A stretch of 44,453 nucleotides of DNA from Phaeobacter italicus (GCF_001258055.1 NZ_CVRM01000009.1:1-44453); one strand, 5' to 3'. Positions 33,828-43,070 are shown, numbered from the stretch's first letter. The notes: a model not told the origin generated them from the letters alone. Made by a program: numbers and translations.

Positions 33828-36182
33828 ATGTCTTCCGACGGCAACCGCAACGATCACGGCCATCCGGGTGATCAAGAGCATTCTGACCCAAGAGGCAACT
33901 CCTGTTGCGACGCCAGCAAGGACGTCGCGTCCACGGCGCCAGCGCCGTCTGGCGGAAGGAGCTTTCAGGTCTCCGGGCTCGATTGCGCCGAAGAGGTGGC
34001 GATCCTGAACCGGGTTGTCGGGCCGAAAGTGGGCGGAACCGAACACCTGGCATTCGACGTGATCAACGGGCGAATGACCATCCTCGATAGCGCCGAGAGG
34101 ATACCAGACGACGAAGTCACGCAGTTGGTCGCAACGACCGGCATGAGCGCCAAGCCATGGGATGCCGACAACGCAGCAGAGGACCAGGCGGCGCATCTGG
34201 CACGTCAGAAGCGCTTTACCTCGTTGAGCGGCGGCTTCTGGGCGGCGGGATTCCTTTTTCACATTGTCGAGACCGGCATGGGCGGCGCGCTCGGGCTCTT
34301 TGCGGGCCATGGCGAGGTGCCTATGCCTATGGTGGAAGCAGGGATCTTCGCCGTCGCGATTCTTTTTGGCGTCTGGCTTGTCGCGCCCAAGGCCTGGTCT
34401 TCGGCGCGGAGGCTTAGCCCCGACATGAACCTGCTCATGGTGGTGGCCGTCGCGGGCGCCATCGGCCTCGGCGAGTTTTTTGAGGCCGCGACGGTCGCCT
34501 TCTTCTTCTCGCTTTCGCTTTATCTTGAGAGCTGGAGCGTGGGGCGGGCGCGTAATGCGGTTTCCGCGCTCCTCGATCTGGCGCCGCCAACGGCGCGGGT
34601 TCTTTACGACGACGGATCTGAATCCGACGTTCCGGCCGCGGCCGTGGCAGTCAATGCAAGGTTTATCGTGCGCGGCGGCGACCGGATCCCCCTCGACGGT
34701 GAGGTCGTGGACGGGGCAGGGGCCGTCGATCAGGCCCCAATTACTGGGGAAAGCGCGCTAGTGCCCAAGGAACCAGGCGACGAGGTCTATGCCGGCACGA
34801 TCAACGGCGAGGGCACACTGACGGTGCGGGCGACGAAGGCCGCCTCGGACACGGTGCTCGCGAAAATCATTCGCATGGTGGGCGATGCCCATGCCCGCCG
34901 CGCGCCGGTCGAACAGTGGGTGGCCAAGTTCGCGCGCATCTACACACCCATCGTGATGGCTTTGGCGATCGCCATCGCGCTGGTGCCGCCACTGCTGCTC
35001 GGCGGCGCCTGGGACTACTGGTTCTACAATGCTCTGGTCCTTCTGGTCATCGCATGTCCTTGCGCGCTGGTCATTTCTACGCCGGTCTCCATCGTGGCAG
35101 CGCTGACCGCGTCGGCACGGGCGGGGGTGCTCATCAAGGGCGGCGCCTATGTCGAGGCGCCGGGGCGGACCACGGCACTGGCGATGGACAAGACCGGGAC
35201 GATCACCATGGGCGAGCCTGAGGTGGCGGCGGTTCACCCACTGGTCGGCGTTTCCGCACGCGATCTCATGGCGCTGGCAGCAAGCCTGGAGGCGCGGTCT
35301 TCACACCCGCTGGCACGCGCCATCCTCTCGCGCGCCGAAGCCGATGGTGTTTCCGTGTCTGCCGCAGAGGACACCCGTACCGTGCCCGGGCGCGGTCTGG
35401 AAGGACGCGCCGACGGGCGCGCTATCTGGCTCGGCTCGGATCGCTTCGCCGAAGAGAAGGGGTTCGGCAATGCCATTCCGGCGGATCTGCGGGATCGGAT
35501 CGAAGGGGCAGGGAGCACCCTCGTTGCCGTGGGTGACGAGACCGGCGTGACCGGCGTACTGGAGCTTCGCGACCGCATCCGCCCAGATGCAAAGGGGATC
35601 GTTGCGCGTCTGCATGCGCAGGGTGTGAAGACCATCGTGATGTTGACGGGCGACAACGAACGCACCGCGCGCGCGGTGGCAGCCGAAGTCGGCATCGACG
35701 AGGTGCGCGCCGAACTTTTGCCAGAAGACAAGGTGACGGCCATTGAGGAACTCGTCGAAAGCCACGACATGGTGGCGATGATCGGCGACGGTGTGAATGA
35801 CGCACCGGCCATGGCGCGGGCGCATTATGCCATCGCCATGGGCGCTGTCGGATCGGATGCCGCGATCGAGACGGCCGACATCGCGCTGATGACCGACGAC
35901 ATCGGCAAGGTACCCTGGCTTATCGGCCATTCGCGCCGTGCCATGACGATCATCCACCAGAATATCGGCATATCGCTGGCGACCAAGGCGCTGTTCGTCG
36001 GGCTGACCGCGTTCGGTATGGCCTCAATGTGGGGCGCCATTGCTGCGGATGTAGGCGTGTCTCTGCTGGTGGTCGCCAACGCACTTCGGCTCCTGAACGG
36101 CCATCAGGTTGAGGCCGGGCCTTCAGGCGGAGAACCGGTGGGCGAGCAGATGGCGAAAGGAGCACTGGCGCACGGTCATTGA
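33828..36182 (+). CDS. zntA: Zn2+/Cd2+/Pb2+ P1B-ATPase (ZntA/PbrA-like)
   Basis: A 784-residue exporter of divalent soft metals. The N-terminus is His/Cys-bearing (HGHPGDQEHSD, NSCCDAS), followed by a degenerate HMA domain with a single Cys (GLDCAEE). The core has TGES, CPC in ACPCALVIST (the Ile-Ser-Thr variant marks the P1B-2 group), [22 protein letters not shown]. Length fits ZntA. The final residues end in HGH. Its stop overlaps the convergent 91-residue gene by 7 bp. Regulation by a MerR-family sensor is indicated by the promoter at 33765-33795. Confidence 0.94.
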   Translation: MSSDGNRNDHGHPGDQEHSDPRGNSCCDASKDVASTAPAPSGGRSFQVSGLDCAEEVAILNRVVGPKVGGTEHLAFDVINGRMTILDSAERIPDDEVTQLVATTGMSAKPWDADNAAEDQAAHLARQKRFTSLSGGFWAAGFLFHIVETGMGGALGLFAGHGEVPMPMVEAGIFAVAILFGVWLVAPKAWSSARRLSPDMNLLMVVAVAGAIGLGEFFEAATVAFFFSLSLYLESWSVGRARNAVSALLDLAPPTARVLYDDGSESDVPAAAVAVNARFIVRGGDRIPLDGEVVDGAGAVDQAPITGESALVPKEPGDEVYAGTINGEGTLTVRATKAASDTVLAKIIRMVGDAHARRAPVEQWVAKFARIYTPIVMALAIAIALVPPLLLGGAWDYWFYNALVLLVIACPCALVISTPVSIVAALTASARAGVLIKGGAYVEAPGRTTALAMDKTGTITMGEPEVAAVHPLVGVSARDLMALAASLEARSSHPLARAILSRAEADGVSVSAAEDTRTVPGRGLEGRADGRAIWLGSDRFAEEKGFGNAIPADLRDRIEGAGSTLVAVGDETGVTGVLELRDRIRPDAKGIVARLHAQGVKTIVMLTGDNERTARAVAAEVGIDEVRAELLPEDKVTAIEELVESHDMVAMIGDGVNDAPAMARAHYAIAMGAVGSDAAIETADIALMTDDIGKVPWLIGHSRRAMTIIHQNIGISLATKALFVGLTAFGMASMWGAIAADVGVSLLVVANALRLLNGHQVEAGPSGGEPVGEQMAKGALAHGH

Positions 36183-36451
36183 TCCGGCGGTTTCGGTAGC
36201 TCGATATCGCTTTTGCGGTCCAGCCACGCCAGCGCCCCGACAGAGAATTCCGAACCCCGGTAGGGTTCCGTCCAGGCGGTCTCGATGTCGTCCCAGGGCA
36301 GAGGCTCGAGATTTCCAAGAAAGAGCGTCAGACGGTAGGCCGCTGCCTCGGGAAGCCAAGGCGCCTCCTTGGCCGGCGTCGCGGCGACAGGTCCGGACAG
36401 GAGGAGCGCACTTGCGAGTGTGGCGAGCAGCACTCTCATAATATTTCGCAT
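36176..36451 (-). CDS. Small secreted protein beside mntR
   Basis: A 91-residue protein with a signal peptide ending near VAA (29) and a Trp-rich mature part (WLPE, LPWDDIETAWTEPYRG, ALAWLDR). No family is recognised. ATG 36451 has GGAGG 8 nt upstream. It diverges from mntR, and a DtxR/MntR-like dyad (36473-36492) lies 21 bp upstream, so manganese-dependent control is likely. Its 3' end overlaps the ATPase gene by 7 bp. Confidence 0.68.
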   Translation of the reverse strand: MRNIMRVLLATLASALLLSGPVAATPAKEAPWLPEAAAYRLTLFLGNLEPLPWDDIETAWTEPYRGSEFSVGALAWLDRKSDIELPKPPDQ

Positions 36452-36472
36452 CACCACGGCCTCCAAAGTAAA

Positions 36473-36492
36473 AAGTTAGACATGGCTAACTT
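36473..36492. promoter_or_regulatory. MntR/DtxR-type operator
   Basis: A 20-bp dyad with perfect 7-bp arms AAGTTAG (36473-36479) and CTAACTT (36486-36492) around a 6-bp centre. It sits between mntR and the divergent small secreted gene and could control both. Confidence 0.7.
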
Positions 36493-36548
36493 ATCTACCC
36501 GAAGCAAACAAGTTGTCAATCCCGCTGTTTCGCTGCAAAGTCCCGAGT

Positions 36549-37007
36549 ATGACAAAGCTACAATCACAAGGGCGTGAGCCATTCGAAGCGGTCGACCGGG
36601 CTCCCGAGGCGCAGGCCGATGGCTTTGCGACCGTGCGTCAGGCACATGAAAGCGAGATGGCGGAGGATTACGTCGAACTGATCGCGGAACTGATCGAGAC
36701 GCGCGGGGAGGCCAGACCGGTCGAGATCGCCGAGCGGCTTGGCGTGAAGCCGCCGACCGTGACCAAGAACATCTCGCGGCTCAAGGCTGCTGGTCTGGTC
36801 CGGCGGGAGCCATACCGCGCGATATTCCTCACCGATGCCGGGCAGGACCTCGCGGAGATCTGTCGACGCCGCCACAGGGTCGTCGTCGCCTTTCTTCTGA
36901 GCCTGGGAATCGACGAAGAGACCGCGGAACGCGATGCGGAAGGGATCGAGCATCACGTCAGCGGGACGACATTGGAGGCGTTCGAGCGACGGCTCAATCA
37001 GAAATGA
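36549..37007 (+). CDS. mntR: MntR, DtxR-family manganese regulator
   Basis: A 152-residue regulator. The winged helix (about 48-105, with ARPVEIAERLGVKPPTVTKN in part) is followed by a dimerisation and metal domain with the His/Glu set CRRRHRVV and EGIEHHVS. The short form without an SH3 domain fits MntR rather than DtxR/IdeR. No manganese transporter (mntH, sitABCD) is in the window; the only divalent-metal importer candidate is the ZIP protein at 39315. The operator at 36473-36492 suggests autoregulation. Confidence 0.9.
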   Translation: MTKLQSQGREPFEAVDRAPEAQADGFATVRQAHESEMAEDYVELIAELIETRGEARPVEIAERLGVKPPTVTKNISRLKAAGLVRREPYRAIFLTDAGQDLAEICRRRHRVVVAFLLSLGIDEETAERDAEGIEHHVSGTTLEAFERRLNQK

Positions 37008-37101
37008 GCTCGCCTAGATGCACATTCGCGCGATTCTCTATCGGGACCTCGAGCTATCAGGTCTTCAAGCCGCTGACACGTTTGCGCAATTTCGAAGCTC
37101 G

Positions 37102-37269
37102 CTAGCCGAGAACCCGCGACAGCACGATGGTTGCAAACAGGGCGACAAGTCCGAAGGCGATCGCAGACGCTACCGCATATTGGAGGATATCCAGGTGATT
37201 CCCCCTCCTCCGTCGTGCCAGATAGCCACCCCAGATCGCGCCTCCGATAGCGCTCACGATCACAAGCAT
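37102..37269 (-). CDS. 55-residue membrane protein coupled to lnt
   Basis: A small two-helix protein (helices about 1-17 and 30-52) with a basic loop ARRRRGN between them. ATG 37269 overlaps the lnt stop (TGATG) and has AGGAGGT upstream, so it is translated together with lnt. No family is recognised. It is the last gene of the long minus-strand run. Confidence 0.68.
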   Translation of the reverse strand: MLVIVSAIGGAIWGGYLARRRRGNHLDILQYAVASAIAFGLVALFATIVLSRVLG

Positions 37270-38840
37270 CAGGATACCTCCGTTCCAAAATGCCGCGCAT
37301 CGGGATCTCGTCCGAGCAAACTGGCCAGCCAGCCGAAGACCCAGCACCCAAAAACAAGAACCAACAAGGTCCAGTCGCCGAACCGCGCATAGGGCGTTGG
37401 AGTACGCGCGCCCGGCAGGCCGGCATCAATGGTGCCTGTTTCCCCGGTATCAAGACGCGCGACGACATTTCCATTGGCGTCGATGATCGCGGATATCCCA
37501 GTGTTGGCCGCCCGGACCACGGGAAGTCCCTCCTCGACCGCGCGCATCCGCGCGGAGGCGAGGTGCTGCTCGGGTCCGATGCTGGTTCCGAACCAGGCAT
37601 CATTTGTGGCGTTGAATATCCAGTCGGGGCGGAAAAGGTCATCGACCACGTGGCCCGGAAAGATGATCTCGTAACAGATCGCCACCGCGACCAGAGGCGC
37701 GCCAGGGATCGCCAGCGTGCGCGGCCCTGGTCCCGGCGTGAAATCGCCCAACCCTTCGGTCAGCCGCTCGATGGGCAGCCAGCCTTTCAGGGGCACATAT
37801 TCCCCGAACGGAACAAGATGATGTTTTGCATACCCCGTCAGAACCTCGCCGCTGCCGTCATAGGCCTGAACCGTGTTGAAATATCTGGTTCCCCCATCGC
37901 CCTCCACTCGGTCAGGCGCACCTGTCAGTAGGATCCTGCCGTCTGGCAAAGCTGCAGATATCCGCGCGCGTGCCGCAGCATCTTCGTCCAGAAAGCCGGG
38001 GAAGGCCGTTTCCGGCCAAAGCAGCAAATCGAAACGTCCGGGTTGCGCGGACAAGCCCAGGTATTTTTCCAAGGTTCGCTGGCGGCTGCCCGGTACCCAC
38101 TTCTCGACTTGTGGCACATTGCCTTGGACGATGCGCAAAGCAACGTCTGTCGGCGGCACGTCCTGCCCTGACCGAAGCGCACCGCCAACCCAGAAACCCG
38201 CCACAGCAACGGCGAAGAGCACGAGAACAGGCGCGCGTCTCTTTGGCGCCGCCACAGTCAACACACCTGGCAATATGCCGATGAAGACCGTGAGAAAGCC
38301 CAAACCGTAGCTTCCGACCCAGGCGGCGGGTTGGCGCAGGGCGGCATAGTCGACAAGGGCATAAGCGGCAAGGTTCCAGGGAAACCCTGTCAGGACATGA
38401 CCCCGCAGCCATTCCGTGGCCACCCAGCAGGTTGCAAACAGCAGGCCCGCCGCAATGCCGCCGACAGCTCGGCGCTGCATGATGGCGGCAAAAAGCATCG
38501 CCGCCATGCCCGGGAAGATGGCAAGTCCGGCGGACAGACCCGCGACCGCCGGAATCGCCAGTGCGCCGAAACGTTCGGCATCGACGTAAAAGCTCTCGGC
38601 GATCCAGGAAATTCCAATCCCGAATTGGCCCAGTCCGAAAGCCCAACCGACAAGGAAAGCGCGCGAGGTTGAGATGTTCCGGAGAACGATAAAGAGCACG
38701 GAGAAGGCGACAGGGACCGCGATGAGCCAAGAAAACGGCGGAAGAGTCAAAACCGTCAATCCGCCGGCAGCAAGGGCAAGACCCATGCGCTGGAACAGGT
38801 TCAGGTCCTCACTAACGAACTGCGGCAATCCCGGCTTCAT
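37269..38840 (-). CDS. lnt: Apolipoprotein N-acyltransferase Lnt
   Basis: A 523-residue membrane enzyme that N-acylates mature lipoproteins. About six to eight N-terminal helices precede a nitrilase-type periplasmic domain with the Glu-Lys-Cys catalytic set visible in LLWPETAFPG, VPFGEYVP (Lys just before) and AICYEIIFPG. ATG 38840 overlaps the lspA stop (ATGA), which fixes the start; the frame is open further upstream only as an overlap with lspA. It is co-translated with the 55-residue gene downstream. Confidence 0.94.
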   Translation of the reverse strand: MKPGLPQFVSEDLNLFQRMGLALAAGGLTVLTLPPFSWLIAVPVAFSVLFIVLRNISTSRAFLVGWAFGLGQFGIGISWIAESFYVDAERFGALAIPAVAGLSAGLAIFPGMAAMLFAAIMQRRAVGGIAAGLLFATCWVATEWLRGHVLTGFPWNLAAYALVDYAALRQPAAWVGSYGLGFLTVFIGILPGVLTVAAPKRRAPVLVLFAVAVAGFWVGGALRSGQDVPPTDVALRIVQGNVPQVEKWVPGSRQRTLEKYLGLSAQPGRFDLLLWPETAFPGFLDEDAAARARISAALPDGRILLTGAPDRVEGDGGTRYFNTVQAYDGSGEVLTGYAKHHLVPFGEYVPLKGWLPIERLTEGLGDFTPGPGPRTLAIPGAPLVAVAICYEIIFPGHVVDDLFRPDWIFNATNDAWFGTSIGPEQHLASARMRAVEEGLPVVRAANTGISAIIDANGNVVARLDTGETGTIDAGLPGARTPTPYARFGDWTLLVLVFGCWVFGWLASLLGRDPDARHFGTEVS

Positions 38841-39310
38841 GAATCGGTCTGAAGTCGAGCGCCAACCCACGGCGCAATGAGCAGCAGCATCACGCCGCCA
38901 ACCACAAAAACATCGGCCATGTTGAAGGCAGGCCAGTGCGCCGTCCCGATGTAGAAATCGAGGAAATCCGTCACCGCACGATAGCGCAGGCGGTCCAGAA
39001 TATTGCCGAGTGCACCGCCGATGATCGCACCATAGGCAATGGCCTCGACCCGGCTGCTGGTACGGACCAGCATGAACGCCAGCCAGACGCAGATGCCAAG
39101 CGCCAGTAAGACAAGGCTCCACCACGGCGCGCCGCCGAGAAGCCCGAAGGTCACTCCGTCATTGCGCAGGTAGATGAGATTGAAGCCGGGAAAGACCGAT
39201 ACGCCGGAACTAAGAACAGTCGCATTGGACACAACGATTGCCTTCGTTGCCTGATCGACAAGAAAGGCGATCAGCGCAGCAAGCAGACCGACGAAGAGGC
39301 AAGTTCTCAT
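38837..39310 (-). CDS. lspA: Lipoprotein signal peptidase LspA
   Basis: A 157-residue aspartic membrane peptidase that removes prolipoprotein signal peptides. Four helices; catalytic Asp residues in GNILDR...TDFLDF and FNMADVFV. It starts 4 bp after the ZIP transporter stop and overlaps lnt. lspA homologues inside metal-resistance loci have precedent (pbrC in the Cupriavidus lead operon), but lspA with lnt and lgt in one region is unusual. Confidence 0.95.
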   Translation of the reverse strand: MRTCLFVGLLAALIAFLVDQATKAIVVSNATVLSSGVSVFPGFNLIYLRNDGVTFGLLGGAPWWSLVLLALGICVWLAFMLVRTSSRVEAIAYGAIIGGALGNILDRLRYRAVTDFLDFYIGTAHWPAFNMADVFVVGGVMLLLIAPWVGARLQTDS

Positions 39311-39314
39311 CAGC

Positions 39315-40097
39315 TTATCCCAGCCAGACGTCGAGGAACAACATGATCACAAGACCAACGGCGAGGCCGAGCGTCGCCCTGTTCTGATGGCCGGATCGGT
39401 GGGTTTCCGGAATGATCTCGTGGCTGATGACGTAGAGCATCGCACCTGCTGCGAAGGCGAGACCCCAGGGCAGCAGCGGTTGCGAAAGACTGATAATCCC
39501 TGCGCCGAGAAGTCCACCGACGGGCTCGACGAGACCGGTCAGAGCGGCGATGCCCCAGGCGCGAAGCCTGGAATAGCCCTCGCCGAGCAACGAAACCGCC
39601 ACCCCCAGACCTTCGGGGGCATTCTGTAATCCAATACCGATCGCAAGTGGCAACCCGCCCGACAAACCGTCAGCCCCGAACCCGACGCCGACGGCAAGCC
39701 CTTCGGGAAAATTGTGGATAGTGATCGCGATGATGAAAAGCCAGACGCGCCGCAGCGATGCGGCGTCGGGACCTTCCCGCCCCGTCTTGAAATGTTCATG
39801 CGGTAGCCGTTCGTTCATCAGAGCGATCGCGCCCATGCCAAGCAGGATCGCAACACATACGATGGCCGCCGGGAGAGCACCGTTGTCGAACTGTCCTTCA
39901 GCTGCGTCGAGAGCCGGGATGATCAGCGAGAAGAACGAAGCCGCGAGCATGACACCCGCCGCGAAGCCAAGCAGCAGATCGCGCGTGGCCCGGGACGGGA
40001 TGCGCCCAAAAAGAACGGGGACCGCCCCGACCGCGGTCAGCGATCCGGCGGCCAGGCTTCCAAGAAAGCCAAGCGCTATGGGGGAGAGGGGTTCCAA
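39315..40097 (-). CDS. ZIP-family divalent metal transporter
   Basis: A 260-residue, eight-helix ZIP protein of the ZupT/GufA type. Metal-site helices are clear: HNFPEGLAVGVG and QNAPEGLGVAVS, plus SHEIIPETHRSG near the end. Predicted to import Zn2+, Mn2+ or Fe2+ to the cytoplasm; mntR nearby makes Mn plausible, but specificity cannot be read. It is followed by lspA on the same strand. Confidence 0.92.
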   Translation of the reverse strand: MEPLSPIALGFLGSLAAGSLTAVGAVPVLFGRIPSRATRDLLLGFAAGVMLAASFFSLIIPALDAAEGQFDNGALPAAIVCVAILLGMGAIALMNERLPHEHFKTGREGPDAASLRRVWLFIIAITIHNFPEGLAVGVGFGADGLSGGLPLAIGIGLQNAPEGLGVAVSLLGEGYSRLRAWGIAALTGLVEPVGGLLGAGIISLSQPLLPWGLAFAAGAMLYVISHEIIPETHRSGHQNRATLGLAVGLVIMLFLDVWLG

Positions 40098-40119
40098 TTG
40101 TTAAGGTTCTGCCGCGAGT

Positions 40120-40578
40120 TCAGTCAGGAGCCGAGTAGCTGGTGTAGACCTCGGTCGATCCGTCTTCGTGGATCAGGAAGACATCGTAAGCCTCCCGGTC
40201 GTCCTCCGGTCCCATGCCGGGCGACCCGTAGGGCATTCCCGGCACCGCCAGGCCTACCGCGTCTGGCCGGTCCTCCAGCAGGCGTTGGATGTCAGCCGCC
40301 GGCACGTGGCCCTCGATCACATAGCCGTCGACCAAAGCCGTATGGCAGGAGACCATGCGCTGCGGCACGCCATTGTCGAGTTTGAAGCGCACAAGAGATC
40401 CTCCGAACATGTCCTCGCCCATCGGCGCGAAGCCATTCTCCTCGAGGTGCTTCATCCAGGACAGGCAACAGCCGCAGCCGTTTGTCTTCCGGACGTCGAT
40501 CTGAATCGCCTCTGCGACGGCCTGCGCCGCAGGAAGCAAGGCAAATGCGATGGCAAGGGCGGGAGTAAATCGTTTCAT
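40120..40578 (-). CDS. DUF411 periplasmic metal-binding protein
   Basis: A 152-residue secreted protein. The signal peptide ends AEA or AQA near 22. The DUF411 core shows KTNGCGCCLSWMKHLE, with three Cys close together, and MVSCHTALVDGYVIEGHVP. Family members are small periplasmic proteins repeatedly found with copper-resistance genes; the metal role is probable. It lies 3 bp downstream of the M23 peptidase gene. Confidence 0.9.
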   Translation of the reverse strand: MKRFTPALAIAFALLPAAQAVAEAIQIDVRKTNGCGCCLSWMKHLEENGFAPMGEDMFGGSLVRFKLDNGVPQRMVSCHTALVDGYVIEGHVPAADIQRLLEDRPDAVGLAVPGMPYGSPGMGPEDDREAYDVFLIHEDGSTEVYTSYSAPD

Positions 40579-40581
40579 GGA

Positions 40582-41955
40582 TCAAAGCCTTTCGGTTGTC
40601 GTCTGTGCAAATTCGCTGGCGAGCCTCTCAGCAAGAAGTGAACGCGCCTCACGCAGTCGCTCAAGCGCGGCCGTGTCGTCCGCTTCACGCTCGGCCGCCT
40701 CTGCCAATCGGTCGTCAGAGAGAGGGTCGGTTGGGCGACCGTCCACCAGCACTTCGTAATGTAGGTTGGGGCCTGTCGCGGTACCCGTCGCACCGACCCG
40801 CCCGATCATATCTCCGGCCATCACGCGTTGCCCTTGTGTGAGCCCGTCCGGTACGGCGCTCAGATGCGCATAGCGCGTCAGGGTGTCGGAGCCATGAGCG
40901 ATCTCGACGACCCGGCCATACCCACCGCGTCGGCCGATGAAGCTAACGCGGCCCGGCGCCGTCGCCTGTACCGGCGTGCCGCGCGCCGCCGCGAAGTCGA
41001 CTCCTGTGTGCATCCGTACATTGCCGTAGACCGGATGGGTGCGGCGCCCGAACACAGAACTCAGCCGTGCACCTTCGACCGGTTGCGCAAACACGCGCAG
41101 GACTTCTCCGTCGACATAGATCGTCGCTTGGCCGCTGCCGTCGTTCGGCCAGACGATTTCATAGACCGAGCCATCGATATCCAGTGCGGCAAAGGCAAGC
41201 TCGGGCTGACCAATCCTCTTGTTCCCGTCTCGGGCCTCGCGCCAAAGGAGGCGCATCGTCTCGCCACCCGCAAGATCACGACGGAAATCCACGGTGCCGC
41301 CCAGCATCTGCGCCAGGTCCACCGCAAAACGGGCGGGGATGTCTGCCGTGTTCAGGGCGGCGAAAATCGAGCTCTCGATCACCGCCTCGCCGGCGAAAGT
41401 CACCAATTCGGGATCCGGGTCCAACACGCGGGCGGCAAGCTGTTCGCCGAAGACCGCCTCTATCCGGACACCGTCTTCGACGGCGAGCTCTACACGACGC
41501 GGGTTGTCGTCCGTTGTGGAAACCACCGTAATGATGTGACCCGGACGCAGACGGCGCAGATCGTATTCCGTGCCAATCGCCAAGGCGATTTCGGCGCGAT
41601 CCGAAGCATCCAGCCCCGCATCGGAAAGGACCGCATCAAGCATCTCGCCGGACGCAATCTCCCGCGACCAGGTGACCAGCGGGGGCTCGATAGATGGCAA
41701 GGAGGTATCAGCGGGGGAAACGGTCAGGAGCGGCCGGGGTCTGAACTCGAATGCGATATCCGCCTGGGCGAGTGTAGGGCGGACCGAATTGGTTTCGGTA
41801 ATCCGAGGCGGCGCAAGCGGATTGGGAGTCCAGAGGGTCGCTTCAGCAATCGCAGGGGGCACCGGTTCTTTGGACAGAACGCCAGAGATGGCGATGGCGG
41901 TCACCGAAAATGCGCCTGCGACCGCAACGGCCGCCAAGACAGTTCTTATCTTCAT
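40582..41955 (-). CDS. M23-family peptidoglycan endopeptidase
   Basis: A 457-residue MepM/NlpD-like protein. N-terminal signal or anchor (about 5-27); LysM-like and OapA-like regions in the middle (GHIITVVST); C-terminal LytM domain with the Zn ligands HTGVDF and RYAHLS, so it is probably an active D,D-endopeptidase that opens 4-3 cross-links. A Glu/Arg-rich helical tail follows. The start overlaps the SCO stop (ATGA). An endopeptidase co-transcribed with copper chaperones and in a window with four L,D-transpeptidases is notable. Confidence 0.9.
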   Translation of the reverse strand: MKIRTVLAAVAVAGAFSVTAIAISGVLSKEPVPPAIAEATLWTPNPLAPPRITETNSVRPTLAQADIAFEFRPRPLLTVSPADTSLPSIEPPLVTWSREIASGEMLDAVLSDAGLDASDRAEIALAIGTEYDLRRLRPGHIITVVSTTDDNPRRVELAVEDGVRIEAVFGEQLAARVLDPDPELVTFAGEAVIESSIFAALNTADIPARFAVDLAQMLGGTVDFRRDLAGGETMRLLWREARDGNKRIGQPELAFAALDIDGSVYEIVWPNDGSGQATIYVDGEVLRVFAQPVEGARLSSVFGRRTHPVYGNVRMHTGVDFAAARGTPVQATAPGRVSFIGRRGGYGRVVEIAHGSDTLTRYAHLSAVPDGLTQGQRVMAGDMIGRVGATGTATGPNLHYEVLVDGRPTDPLSDDRLAEAAEREADDTAALERLREARSLLAERLASEFAQTTTERL

Positions 41956-42578
41956 GTTGCCCCCTCTACGTCTTCTGTCAGTGCGCGCTGGATCTTCGGC
42001 ACCGCGAATTCTCTTTGCTCGTGATAGTCGATCATGGTGACGAGCTCACCCTCGGCATCGAACAGGAATACGCTTGCCGTATGGTTCATCGTATAGCCGC
42101 CGCCCTCAGTCGGGACGCGCTCAAATGAGGCACGAAACCCTTCTGCAGCGCGGGCAATTTGGTCTTCCGGCCCCGTCCAGCCACGAATGACCGGATGAAA
42201 ATAGCCGACATATTCGGCCATGGCCTCGACCGTGTCCCGCTCCGGGTCGACCGTGATGAAGACCACGTTCATCTCTGATGCTTCGTCGCCCAGTTCCTCA
42301 AGCCAGCCGGAAATATCCGATAGGGTCGTCGGGCAGACGTCCGGGCAGTAGGTGAACCCGAAAAACACCATTGTGGGACGACCGATCAGGTTGCCAGGCC
42401 CTACCTCATTTTCCTCGTGGTCGGTCAGCCGGAACTCCATCGCCGATAGGGGCAGGGGCCGCTGCCCTTTTGGTTCAGGCGCACCGGGCCCGTCCACCCG
42501 CCACCAGCCCACGAAGAGCGTCAGGCCAAGAACGCCGGCACCGGCTGCGCCGTATAGAAGGAGCTGCCGACGTTGCAT
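41952..42578 (-). CDS. SCO1/SenC-family copper protein
   Basis: A 208-residue membrane-anchored thioredoxin-like protein for Cu delivery to cytochrome oxidase CuA or for thiol reduction. Anchor about 8-25; Cu site CPDVC (Cys78 and Cys82) and the distal His in TMNHTASVFLFD. Its start overlaps the stop of the PCu(A)C gene (TGATG). A second, truncated sco is at 44155. Confidence 0.94.
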   Translation of the reverse strand: MQRRQLLLYGAAGAGVLGLTLFVGWWRVDGPGAPEPKGQRPLPLSAMEFRLTDHEENEVGPGNLIGRPTMVFFGFTYCPDVCPTTLSDISGWLEELGDEASEMNVVFITVDPERDTVEAMAEYVGYFHPVIRGWTGPEDQIARAAEGFRASFERVPTEGGGYTMNHTASVFLFDAEGELVTMIDYHEQREFAVPKIQRALTEDVEGAT

Positions 42579-43045
42579 CAGCCCTCCGGTCCACGCGCGG
42601 CGATTCCGAGGATTGGGACCTCGACCGTCACCTTGCCGCCATCCGAGAAGGTCAGTGTCAGCGGGAAATTCTCGCCTTCGGTCATCGGCTCTTGCAGCTT
42701 CATGAGCATGGCGTGCAACCCGCCCGGCTCCAATGCCACGCTTTGGCCGGGCTCAATCGTGATCTCGCCTGCAGGCGCCATGGAACTGACGCCATCGGAG
42801 TTGGTTTTCGACTCATGGATCTCGGGCATCATTGCCAGCGGTGTCGCAAGTCCGGTCAGCGTAACGGCGTCTTCACCCGTGTTGCGCACGGTCATATAGG
42901 CGGCACCTGGCCTGTTGACGCCGATCGAGGCGCGGGACCACGCATTCTCGACCACGACATCCTCCGAACCGGCCAGTGCGGGGGCCGACAGCCCTGCAAC
43001 CGTCAAAAGCACGGCCAATGCATTGGTATATCTCAACTTCTTCAC
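42578..43045 (-). CDS. PCu(A)C periplasmic copper chaperone
   Basis: A 155-residue secreted cupredoxin-like chaperone. The signal peptide ends ALA near 23. The H(M)X10M...HXM Cu(I) motif is visible as MMPEIHES, a later SSM, and GGLHAMLM. It works with SCO proteins in CuA assembly. GTG 43045 (or 43048) is preferred, with AGGAGA upstream; the longer frame overlaps the DsbA-like gene. Confidence 0.9.
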   Translation of the reverse strand: MKKLRYTNALAVLLTVAGLSAPALAGSEDVVVENAWSRASIGVNRPGAAYMTVRNTGEDAVTLTGLATPLAMMPEIHESKTNSDGVSSMAPAGEITIEPGQSVALEPGGLHAMLMKLQEPMTEGENFPLTLTFSDGGKVTVEVPILGIAARGPEG

Positions 43046-43070
43046 CACTCGTTTCTCCTGCCTCCGCAAA

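Noticed and set aside
40828-42024. A nearly 400-codon open frame on the plus strand opposite the M23 peptidase and SCO start
   Set aside because: It mirrors two well-supported minus-strand genes, has no domain or ribosome site, and has the Arg/His-rich composition of antisense frames in GC-rich DNA.
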